A DNA stretch of 64,000 bases from Methanofollis fontis (lineage in GTDB: Archaea; Halobacteriota; Methanomicrobia; Methanomicrobiales; Methanofollaceae). Shown here piece by piece: positions 45,835-52,840 of the stretch. Position numbers and translations under genes: made by a program. The stretch lies in contig NZ_PGCL01000005.1 in assembly GCF_004297185.1 (NCBI RefSeq), forward strand, positions 1-64,000, given 5' to 3'. The notes under the pieces are model-generated. The model was not told where the DNA came from and did no database searches. It was given only the letters and a program-made list of their open reading frames with translations. Each line of letters begins with the position of its first letter. Position 1 is the stretch's first letter.

Positions 45835-45852
45835 GATATAAGATTCGATCAA

Positions 45853-45872
45853 CCAACTGGTATACCAGCTGG
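45853..45872. promoter_or_regulatory. Near-perfect palindrome upstream of small protein 2
   Basis: The core CTGGTATACCAG (45857-45868) is a perfect 12-base palindrome, and the flanks extend it to 20 bases with one mismatched pair. It lies about 20 bases downstream of a plus-strand TATA-like GATATAAG (45835-45842), that is at the expected transcription start, and 18 bases before ATG at 45887. It is probably an operator and differs in sequence from the one at copy 1. Confidence 0.5.
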
Positions 45873-45886
45873 AGCGAGGTGAAGCA

Positions 45887-46114
45887 ATGAAGATCTATGT
45901 ACGAGGACGACAGAAGGTCGGTGCCGGTGTCAAGCAACCCAAGTTCAGGGTTGTCGCCGTCACCGGAGAGAAGGGGGACAACGCACACCTGAAGATCGAG
46001 GCGACCCACTTCAGAAAGACCGAACTTGAACAGGTCGCTGCCGACGTGGGCGCAGAGATCGTGTATCTCGAACCGATGGCAGAAGAAGAGCGCGGCGGGA
46101 TGAAGGCGGAGTAA
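45887..46114 (+). CDS. 75-aa protein of unknown function, paralogue 2, divergent from MoSto-like gene
   Basis: This is a close paralogue of the 44714-44941 protein. It begins 'MKIYVRGRQKVGAGVKQPKF', shares 'RVVAVTGEK', 'HLKIEATHFRK' and 'VGAEIVYLEPMAEEERGGM', and has the same length. GAGGTGA five bases before ATG is a strong ribosome site. It is divergent from the second MoSto-like gene and followed after 25 bases by a winged-helix gene, so the pair is probably co-transcribed. The family is unrecognised; a role in Mo/W storage or sensing is inferred only from context. Confidence 0.85.
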   Translation: MKIYVRGRQKVGAGVKQPKFRVVAVTGEKGDNAHLKIEATHFRKTELEQVAADVGAEIVYLEPMAEEERGGMKAE

Positions 46115-46139
46115 CCCCTCCATTCGCCCATTTTCTGAC

Positions 46140-46502
46140 ATGACAGCGCCGGACAGAGAGACCATTTTTGCGGCGGCGGTGCGGATCCTGCTCGATGTCG
46201 ACCGCGTTGTCACCGTCCACTACCGGGACGGCACCGTCAGCGTCCAGTTCCCGACCACCCGGCGCCTTGCCGAACACCTCGGTGTTCCGCACTACTATGT
46301 GCTCCCATATTGCGCGGAGATGGAGCGGGACGGGTTGATCAGGAGGGTGGAGCGGGTCGGGATATCGACCACGCCCGCCGGCACACGACTCCTCCTTGGG
46401 CTGATGTCGTCTTCCCACCTGACAGAGGCGGAGGCGGTCATCGGGGGGGCGACATTCAGGGAACTGCTGAAGGCCTCGGGATTAAAAGACGTGGACCGAT
46501 GA
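46140..46502 (+). CDS. Winged-helix DNA-binding protein in the Mo/W locus
   Basis: This 120-aa protein has a predicted helix-turn-helix/winged-helix region, 'TTRRLAEHLGVPHYYVLPYCAEMERDGLIRRVERVGISTTPAG' (spread over about residues 38-80). It resembles small archaeal transcription regulators. It follows small protein 2 by 25 bases and overlaps modC tail-to-tail by 21 bases. It is a candidate regulator of the palindromes in this locus (inference). No metal-binding domain is attached. Confidence 0.7.
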   Translation: MTAPDRETIFAAAVRILLDVDRVVTVHYRDGTVSVQFPTTRRLAEHLGVPHYYVLPYCAEMERDGLIRRVERVGISTTPAGTRLLLGLMSSSHLTEAEAVIGGATFRELLKASGLKDVDR

Positions 46503-47528
46503 GGCCTTGAAGGTGATCCAGACCTCCTCGTCCTGATGGATGTCCAGATCGACCACGCCCCGCCGGGTGAGCACCACCACAAACGGGATGCCGGCGTCCA
46601 CCGTGATCCGCACGACCATGCCATTGTCGACGATATCCACGATCGTTCCCTTCAATGAGTTCTGTGCACTCGAATCCAGGGGGGTGCGCGATATCAGGAT
46701 GTCCTCGGGTCGCACGGTCGCCGTGACCTCACCGTCCCCCGAACAGGTGGCGGAGACGATCCTGACGCCGCCGGCGTCGATCTCGCAGAGATCGCCCTTC
46801 TGCACGCACCTACCGTGGAAGAGGTTTTCCACTCCCACGAAATTCGCCACAAACTCACAGTTCGGTTTCCTGAAGACCTCGTGCGGTTCGCCGACCTGCA
46901 CGATCTCACCGCCCCGGATCACGGCCACGCGGTCGGCGAGGGAGAAGACCTCCTCGAAGTTGTGGGTGACATGGATCACCGTGATCCCGTAGAGATCGTG
47001 GAGGCGCCGCAGTTCCTTCCTGAGCTTCTCACGCGTCTGCCCGTCCAGGGCGCTCAGCGGTTCATCGAGAAGGAGGAGGGCGGGCTCCATGACGATCGCC
47101 CGGGCGATCGCCGCCCGCTGCTGTTCTCCGCCGGAGAGGGTATCAGGATGGCGGTGGAGGAGGTGATCGATGGCCAGAAAGCGGGCGGCATCGGTAACCT
47201 TCCGCTCGATCTCCGTCGCCTCCACCTTCCGGTTCCGCAGACCGAAACCGATGTTCTCTGCCACCGTGAGGTGGGGGAAGAGCATGTAGTCCTGGTAGAC
47301 CATGCAGATGTTTCGCTCCCGTGGCGGCACATCGGTGATGTCCCGACCGTCCAGGACCACGCGGCCCGAGTCCGGCGGATAGATCCCGGCCAGCGTCTCG
47401 AGGAGGATCGTCTTCCCGGCACCGGTCGGCCCGATGATCACCAGGTACTCACCGTCGTTCACCTGGAGGGAGGCATCCTTCAGGACGAACTCCCCCATGT
47501 CCTTGGATACGTGTTCGATTTCCAGCAT
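46482..47528 (-). CDS. modC: Molybdate/tungstate ABC transporter ATPase (ModC/WtpC-like)
   Basis: This 348-aa protein has Walker A 'GPTGAGKTILLETL' (with an unusual Ile after the Thr), signature 'LSGGEQQR' and Walker B 'LLLLDEPLSALD'. A C-terminal TOBE-like domain (about residues 240-345) of the kind that binds oxyanions follows. It energises the ModB-like permease 12 bases upstream. Gene order on the minus strand is binding protein, TrmO-like, permease, ATPase. Confidence 0.9.
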   Translation of the reverse strand: MLEIEHVSKDMGEFVLKDASLQVNDGEYLVIIGPTGAGKTILLETLAGIYPPDSGRVVLDGRDITDVPPRERNICMVYQDYMLFPHLTVAENIGFGLRNRKVEATEIERKVTDAARFLAIDHLLHRHPDTLSGGEQQRAAIARAIVMEPALLLLDEPLSALDGQTREKLRKELRRLHDLYGITVIHVTHNFEEVFSLADRVAVIRGGEIVQVGEPHEVFRKPNCEFVANFVGVENLFHGRCVQKGDLCEIDAGGVRIVSATCSGDGEVTATVRPEDILISRTPLDSSAQNSLKGTIVDIVDNGMVVRITVDAGIPFVVVLTRRGVVDLDIHQDEEVWITFKASSVHVF

Positions 47529-47539
47529 TTCAATTCCTC

Positions 47540-48328
47540 CTATAACCGGGCACTCCCGCCATAGCGTTCAAACACATAGAGCGAGACCACCGAGATGACG
47601 ATCAGGATCGTCGCCGCCGAGATGGCCATCTCCAGCTCTCCGCACGACATGTTCAGGAAGAGGGAGATCGGGAGGGTTTCGGTCTTCATCCGCGTCGCAC
47701 CGGCGATCATCAGGGCTGCACCGAACTCTCCAATCCCCTTCGCCCAGGTGATCACACCGCCGGCAATGAGACCGCTCGTCGCCATCGGCAGGGTGACCCG
47801 CCAGAGGGCCTGGAGATCGGTGCACCCCAGCGTCTTTGCCACGTACTCGTAACGGGGGCTGATCCCCTCGAAGGTGGAGCGCATGATCCGGAGCATGAAC
47901 GGGAAGTTCACGAACACCTGGGCCACGATGATGCCGAGCGGCGTGAAGATGAAGACCAGTCCCGCCTCGGCAAGCGCCTTACCGATGGGCGTGGTCCCGA
48001 AGAAGAGCAGCAGCCCCACACCAGCGACGAGGGGTGGGAGGGCGAGCGGCATATCCACGATCGTGTTCACCGCATGTTTGCCGAGGAAATCATATCGCGC
48101 AAGGGCATAGGCCGAGGGAACGGCGATCAGGATGCTGATCGCCGTCGAGGCGATCGAGGTGACGATCGAGAGATAGATGGCGAACTGGATCTCACGCGAG
48201 GCGATGGAGGCGACGAGTGCGGCAGGGGAGGGATGGGTGACGACCAGCAGCAACAGGATGACGATAAAGGCGGTAATCAGGGCGGCAACGCCGACCGTCG
48301 CCGCCTTCAGGGAGTTCGGGGCATTCAC
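47540..48328 (-). CDS. modB: Molybdate/tungstate ABC transporter permease (ModB/WtpB-like)
   Basis: This 262-aa membrane protein has about six helices and the inner-membrane coupling motif region 'AKTLGCTDLQALWRVTLPMATSGLIAG'. GTG at 48328 is taken as start because it overlaps the trmO stop as GTGA and gives a normal N-terminus ahead of the first helix ('VGVAALITAFIVILLLLVV'). It works with the adjacent ATPase and the binding protein encoded upstream. Confidence 0.9.
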   Translation of the reverse strand: MNAPNSLKAATVGVAALITAFIVILLLLVVTHPSPAALVASIASREIQFAIYLSIVTSIASTAISILIAVPSAYALARYDFLGKHAVNTIVDMPLALPPLVAGVGLLLFFGTTPIGKALAEAGLVFIFTPLGIIVAQVFVNFPFMLRIMRSTFEGISPRYEYVAKTLGCTDLQALWRVTLPMATSGLIAGGVITWAKGIGEFGAALMIAGATRMKTETLPISLFLNMSCGELEMAISAATILIVISVVSLYVFERYGGSARL

Positions 48329-48861
48329 AGATTCACCCGGCCGCGGTGCCTGAGCGCCTCGGGGGTGCTGTTCCACTCCCTGATATCGTCCACATGCTGA
48401 TCGTCCACCCATCCGCTCCTGACCTCCTCGCGGTGGTCGAACTGGCGGACATAGGGCTTGATATCCAGGAGCGGCGTGCCATCGAGGACGTCGATGCCGC
48501 AGATATCGAGGGTGGTGCCGCGCACACCCTTCAGCTCCACGATCGAGAGCCCGATCGGGTTCGGGCGGTTGAAATGGCGGATGGAAAAGATACCGCGCTC
48601 CTTCTGGACATCCAGGAAGGGCTTCTGGCGGAGCATGGCACCGTTCGCCCGGTGGAAGTGGTAGATGAGGATCAGGTGCGAGAAGGACTCGACATCCAGC
48701 AGCCCCTCCTCATACTCCGGGAAGACCTCGACGGTGCCGCAGGCCGGATTGAATATCCCCTGGATGGGGGTGTTCTCCTGTTCGGTAAAGGGCGTCCTGA
48801 TGACGCCGATGGGCCGGTAGGTGACCGGTTGTCGTGTCGGATCGGTTGATTCAGTATGCAT
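48325..48861 (-). CDS. TrmO/TsaA-family tRNA methyltransferase-like protein
   Basis: This 178-aa protein belongs to the TsaA/TrmO (UPF0066) family, whose bacterial member methylates N6-threonylcarbamoyladenosine in tRNA. It has 'YRPIGVIRTPFTEQENTPIQG', 'LILIYHFHRA', 'RPNPIGLSIVELKGV' and 'VLDGTPLLDIKPYV' patterns. It is embedded between the Mo/W binding-protein and permease genes, overlapping the permease by four bases. That context suggests a role beyond tRNA, but none can be read from the sequence. Confidence 0.88.
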   Translation of the reverse strand: MHTESTDPTRQPVTYRPIGVIRTPFTEQENTPIQGIFNPACGTVEVFPEYEEGLLDVESFSHLILIYHFHRANGAMLRQKPFLDVQKERGIFSIRHFNRPNPIGLSIVELKGVRGTTLDICGIDVLDGTPLLDIKPYVRQFDHREEVRSGWVDDQHVDDIREWNSTPEALRHRGRVNL

Positions 48862-48909
48862 GGGAATGACCTCGCCGGGAAAGAGAAAAAGGGGTGGTGT
48901 TCAGGTTTT

Positions 48910-49716
48910 TCAGGACTCATACTTCGGGTCCGGGTAGATGACATACCCGTGCTCCGCAAAGATCGCCTTGCCCTCATCGGAGGCGACGAAGTCGGCAAAT
49001 TTCTGCGCTTCTACCGGGTTCTCCGAGAAGGAGAGCGTACCGATCGGGATCACCTTGATATCGTTCTGGTCCTGCGGGATCTCTACAAGGTCCATCTTGT
49101 CGGGGACATAGAGATCGTACCAGATGACAGTTGCATCTGCCGTGCCCATGCAGACATCGACAACGAGTTCGTTGACGGTGGCGCGCTTTGCGGCGGCATT
49201 CTGATCGACCTGCTCCCAGAGTCCACTGCCATTCAGGATCTTCTTGGTGGTCTTGCCAATGGCAGGTCCGGTGGGATCGCCGATGACGACCGTCAGGTCG
49301 TCCCGGGCCAGGTCCTCAATGCAGGTCACATTCTTCGGATTGCCCTTTGCAACGGCGATCACCGGGATGTGGTAGACGACCTTCTCGGTGGTGCTCACAT
49401 ACCCCTTTTCGTCCGCCTTCTCGATGTAGGCGGTTGCGCCGGGCATGTAGAGGTCGCCCTGTTCGACCAGTTCAATCTGGCTGAGCAGCTGGGCCGAACC
49501 GCCAAAGGTGAACTCGATCAGGGTGCCGGTCTCGTTCTCGTAGAGGGCAGCGATCTCCTCCATCGGGCCGCGGATACCGGCGCCGCAGTAGACCATCAGC
49601 TCCTTATCTTCAGAGACCTGCGGGGTGGTCGACGTCTGTTCGGTTGTGCATCCGCAGATGGCACAGGAGGCGCCCACCACCAGCAGCAGGGCCACAAGGA
49701 TCGGGAATGACTTCAT
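48910..49716 (-). CDS. modA: Molybdate/tungstate-binding lipoprotein (ModA-like)
   Basis: This 268-aa protein has a signal peptide with lipobox 'GASCAICGC' (about residues 15-23) and a ModA-type binding fold: 'LMVYCGAGIRGPMEEIAALYENETG', 'FTFGGSAQLLSQIE', 'GDLYMPGATAYI' and 'GTADATVIWYDLYVP', in order. It delivers oxyanion to the ModB/ModC-like pair. ATG at 49716 is preferred; 49737 is possible. It is divergent from a MOT1-like permease across an operator-like inverted repeat. Confidence 0.9.
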   Translation of the reverse strand: MKSFPILVALLLVVGASCAICGCTTEQTSTTPQVSEDKELMVYCGAGIRGPMEEIAALYENETGTLIEFTFGGSAQLLSQIELVEQGDLYMPGATAYIEKADEKGYVSTTEKVVYHIPVIAVAKGNPKNVTCIEDLARDDLTVVIGDPTGPAIGKTTKKILNGSGLWEQVDQNAAAKRATVNELVVDVCMGTADATVIWYDLYVPDKMDLVEIPQDQNDIKVIPIGTLSFSENPVEAQKFADFVASDEGKAIFAEHGYVIYPDPKYES

Positions 49717-49785
49717 GATGACAGCGTTAATTAACATTGTAAATAAAGACCTATGGTTTAACACTCCGGAGAGACATATACACCC

Positions 49786-49826
49786 TGTGCGCATCATAGG
49801 CGAACATCATATACATGATGCGCACA
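49786..49826. promoter_or_regulatory. 12-base inverted repeat between ModA-like and MOT1-like genes
   Basis: TGTGCGCATCAT (49786-49797) and ATGATGCGCACA (49815-49826) are perfect inverted copies separated by 17 bases. They lie in the 111-130-base divergent promoter region of two different Mo/W uptake systems, with TATA-like ACATATAC just upstream and CATATACA inside the spacer. A regulator bound here could control both directions. Confidence 0.6.
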
Positions 49827-49845
49827 GATGGAGGAAGCAGTGGAA

Positions 49846-50964
49846 ATGGAGGAGAAAAACAGACCATTATCGCTCAGATTCACCATCGGCGAGTTCGCCG
49901 GATCGGTGGGAGACTTCGGCACCATCCTCCCGATCGTGCTCGGCGTCGCTCTGGTCTGCAACGTGAACCTCGCGCATATCTTCCTCTTCTTTGCCCTCTG
50001 GTATGTGGTTTCAGGACTGATCTACCGCCTCCCGATACCAATAGAGCCCTTGAAGGCGGTCGGTGCCATCGCCATCGCCGAAGGACTGACAGCAGGGGAG
50101 ATCGCCGGCGCCGGACTGATCATCGGTGTGATCTTCCTGGGCCTCGGGTGTTGCGGGAGCATGACCTGGTTGCGGGACCGGATCCCGGTCTCCGTCATCA
50201 GGGGCGTGCAGGCAGGACTTGCCCTGGTACTGATTAAAACCTCTATCGGATTTCTCATATCAGACCCCCTCTTTGCCGGCATTTCCGTTGCTGTCGTCGT
50301 GATCTTCTTCATCGCTGCCCTCCACTGGAAGATCAATGATGTCTCGGCACTCATCGTCCTCGCCATCGGGATCGGCGCCGGCATCCTCACCGCCGGTCTC
50401 CCCAACCTCTCGATGATACCCCTGCCCTCCCTCCTCCTCCCCTCCACCGCCGATCTCGTCCACGCCGGACTCTATCTCGTCCCACCGCAGTTCCCGCTCA
50501 CCCTCACGAATGCGATCCTGGCGACCTCCCTCCTCGCCCACGACCTCTTCAAAACCGATGTACCGCCCGACCGCCTCTCCCGCACCATCGGGATCATGAA
50601 CCTGGTCTCGGTCCCGCTCGGGGGTTTTCCGATGTGCCATGGCGCCGGCGGGCTTGCGGCCCAGCACCGCTTCGGGGCCCGCACAGGCGGGTCGAACATC
50701 ATTGCCGGCGTGATCTTCCTGGGGTTCGCCCTCTTCTTCGCCTCACCGGAGAGTCTCGCCCTCATCCCCCTCGGGGTCTTCGGCGGTCTGCTCTTCTTTG
50801 CCGCCGTCGAACTGGGCAAACACTCGGCAAAGACCGACTCCTATGCGGTCACCATCGTGATCGCCGTGCTCTCGGTCCTGGTGAACATCACCGTCGGCTT
50901 CGTGGTCGGGCTCATCCTGGCATATCTGCTCCGCTGGCAGAAGAGAGAGAAGGCACCAGAGTGA
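49846..50964 (+). CDS. MOT1/SulP-like molybdate transporter
   Basis: This 372-aa membrane protein has about ten hydrophobic segments and the MOT1 family motifs 'FAGSVGDFGTILPIVLGVAL' near the N-terminus and 'GGFPMCHGAGGLAAQHRFGARTGG' (about residue 265). The family includes high-affinity molybdate carriers of plants, algae and prokaryotes. ATG at 49846 is favoured because GGAGGA lies ten bases upstream; ATG at 49828 would abut the operator. It is convergent with the TupC-like gene. Confidence 0.88.
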   Translation: MEEKNRPLSLRFTIGEFAGSVGDFGTILPIVLGVALVCNVNLAHIFLFFALWYVVSGLIYRLPIPIEPLKAVGAIAIAEGLTAGEIAGAGLIIGVIFLGLGCCGSMTWLRDRIPVSVIRGVQAGLALVLIKTSIGFLISDPLFAGISVAVVVIFFIAALHWKINDVSALIVLAIGIGAGILTAGLPNLSMIPLPSLLLPSTADLVHAGLYLVPPQFPLTLTNAILATSLLAHDLFKTDVPPDRLSRTIGIMNLVSVPLGGFPMCHGAGGLAAQHRFGARTGGSNIIAGVIFLGFALFFASPESLALIPLGVFGGLLFFAAVELGKHSAKTDSYAVTIVIAVLSVLVNITVGFVVGLILAYLLRWQKREKAPE

Positions 50965-50970
50965 CACCGT

Positions 50971-52050
50971 TCAGTCGGTGTCCTCCATGACATGAACGGC
51001 GCTCGCCTTGAACGATATCCGGATGCGGGCGCCTTTTTCTATCCCCAGTTCTTCAGAGGATTTCCAGGTGATCAGGACGGACATGGGGATCCCGCAGTCG
51101 ACGGTGAGATGATCGAGCGGGCCGAAGGCCTTTTCCGCCTTGATCGTCCCGTCGAGTACATTGCGTGCACTGATCTGCGTGCCGTCGATCAGGTGGACGG
51201 TGATGTCCTCGGGCTTGACGCAGGCGCATACACGCGTGCCGACAGGAAGCGGGGTGACGGCATGGATGGTCGCACCATTGGCGGCGATATCTGCAACACC
51301 CTCCGATGTCCGGACGATCGTTCCGGAGATGATGTTCTCGATGCCGATAAAGCGGGCGACGTGCTTGTTCTTCGGCATCGCAAACACCTCGCGGGGTGTC
51401 CCGATCTGGGAGAACACCCCGTCCATCATCACCCCGATCCGGTGGGCAAGGCGCTGGCCCTGGAGCATGTCGTGCGTGGAGATGACCACGGTCTGGCCGA
51501 ACTTCCGGTTTATCTGGAGCACGAGGTCCTCGATCGCCGCCGTCGAAACCGGATCGAGGTTTGCCGTGGGTTCGTCCATGAGGAGGACCGCCGGTTCGGT
51601 GACGATCGCCCTCGCCAGGGCGACCCGCTGCATCTCGCCGCCCGAGAGGGTCTTTGCCCGGCGTTTCTCATAGCCGGTAAGCCCGATCACCTCGAGCGCC
51701 TCCTCGATCTTCTGCCGGATCGCAGGTTCCGGCAGGTGCCGCATCCGAAGCCCGATGGCGATGTTCTCATAGACATTCTCATTGAAAGCGGCGGGTTTCT
51801 GGAAGACCATCGCCATCTTTCGCCTATAAGAGAGCGCCTGGTTCCGTTCGGCATGGATGTCCTCGCCATCCAGCAGCACGCGCCCGCCGCTCGGGCGGTC
51901 GAGGAGGTTGATGATCCGCAGAAGGGTGGACTTGCCTGAACCAGACGGACCGATGATCGCAAAGATCTCCCCGTCCCTGATCACCGCATTGACGTCGCGC
52001 AGCACCTCTTTATCGCCAAATTTTTTTGCCACATGCTCTATTTCGATCAC
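50971..52050 (-). CDS. tupC: Tungstate ABC transporter ATPase (TupC-like)
   Basis: This 359-aa ATPase has Walker A 'GPSGSGKSTLLRII', signature 'LSGGEMQR' and Walker B 'VLLMDEPTANLD', followed by a C-terminal TOBE-like part (about residues 230-355). GTG at 52050 is chosen because GAGGTGA lies just upstream and it sits five bases from the permease stop; ATG at 52071 would overlap the permease. The transporter type is inferred from its TupA/TupB-like neighbours. Confidence 0.9.
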   Translation of the reverse strand: MIEIEHVAKKFGDKEVLRDVNAVIRDGEIFAIIGPSGSGKSTLLRIINLLDRPSGGRVLLDGEDIHAERNQALSYRRKMAMVFQKPAAFNENVYENIAIGLRMRHLPEPAIRQKIEEALEVIGLTGYEKRRAKTLSGGEMQRVALARAIVTEPAVLLMDEPTANLDPVSTAAIEDLVLQINRKFGQTVVISTHDMLQGQRLAHRIGVMMDGVFSQIGTPREVFAMPKNKHVARFIGIENIISGTIVRTSEGVADIAANGATIHAVTPLPVGTRVCACVKPEDITVHLIDGTQISARNVLDGTIKAEKAFGPLDHLTVDCGIPMSVLITWKSSEELGIEKGARIRISFKASAVHVMEDTD

Positions 52051-52054
52051 GCCT

Positions 52055-52777
52055 TCACCTCTGCTGGACAATCGTCATGAGTGAGTTCACGATCAGTGCG
52101 ATACAGAGGAGGATGATGCCGAGGGCGATGGAGAGGGCGATGTCCCCCTTGCCGGTCTCAAGGGTGATCGCTGTCGTCAGGATGCGGGTGGAGCCCCAGA
52201 AGGTGCCGGTCTGGATGTTCCCGCCGATGATGATCGCCGCACCCACCTCAGAGATCGCCCGCCCGAATGCCAGGGCGATGGCGGCAAAGATCGCAAACCT
52301 GACCTCTTTCATGACCGAGAGAAAAAACTGAAGACTCGTTGCACCGAGCGATATGATGGTGTCCCTGATGGTGGTGTCCAGACCGGAGAGTGCCGATATC
52401 GTCAGCCCGGTGATGATCGGGAGGACCAGGATCGTCTGACCGATGATCATCCCGCCCGGCGTGAAGAGCAGGTCCAGAAACCCGAAGGGACCGATCCTCC
52501 GGAGAAACATGAATACCACAAGACCGACGACGACGGTCGGAATGGCATAGAGCGTCTGGATGAGGTTGATGACCGTCTTCTTGCCGGGGAAGTCATTGAA
52601 GGATATCAGGGCGCCGAGCGGCAGGGAGATGAGCGAACCGATGATGACGGCACTGAAGGTGATGAGCAGACTGCGGAGCGTGATATCGATGATCGTCGGA
52701 TCGAGCGATACAATCAGGTAGAACGCCTGCACCAGTCCTTCGCCGATCGGTTCGAGACCGCTCAGAGAGTCAACCAT
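52055..52777 (-). CDS. tupB: Tungstate ABC transporter permease (TupB-like)
   Basis: This 240-aa membrane protein has about five to six helices, including 'ITLRSLLITFSAVIIGSLISLPLGALIS', 'YAIPTVVVGLVVFMFLRRIGPFG' and the coupling segment 'EVRFAIFAAIALAFGRAISEVGAA', typical of TupB. It lies between tupA and tupC on the minus strand with spacers of 63 and four bases. Confidence 0.92.
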   Translation of the reverse strand: MVDSLSGLEPIGEGLVQAFYLIVSLDPTIIDITLRSLLITFSAVIIGSLISLPLGALISFNDFPGKKTVINLIQTLYAIPTVVVGLVVFMFLRRIGPFGFLDLLFTPGGMIIGQTILVLPIITGLTISALSGLDTTIRDTIISLGATSLQFFLSVMKEVRFAIFAAIALAFGRAISEVGAAIIIGGNIQTGTFWGSTRILTTAITLETGKGDIALSIALGIILLCIALIVNSLMTIVQQR

Positions 52778-52840
52778 ATTCTACCCCCTCATGGTTTCCG
52801 CGAGACCATGAATGTAATGGAAAAAAGAGAAGGATCCCCA

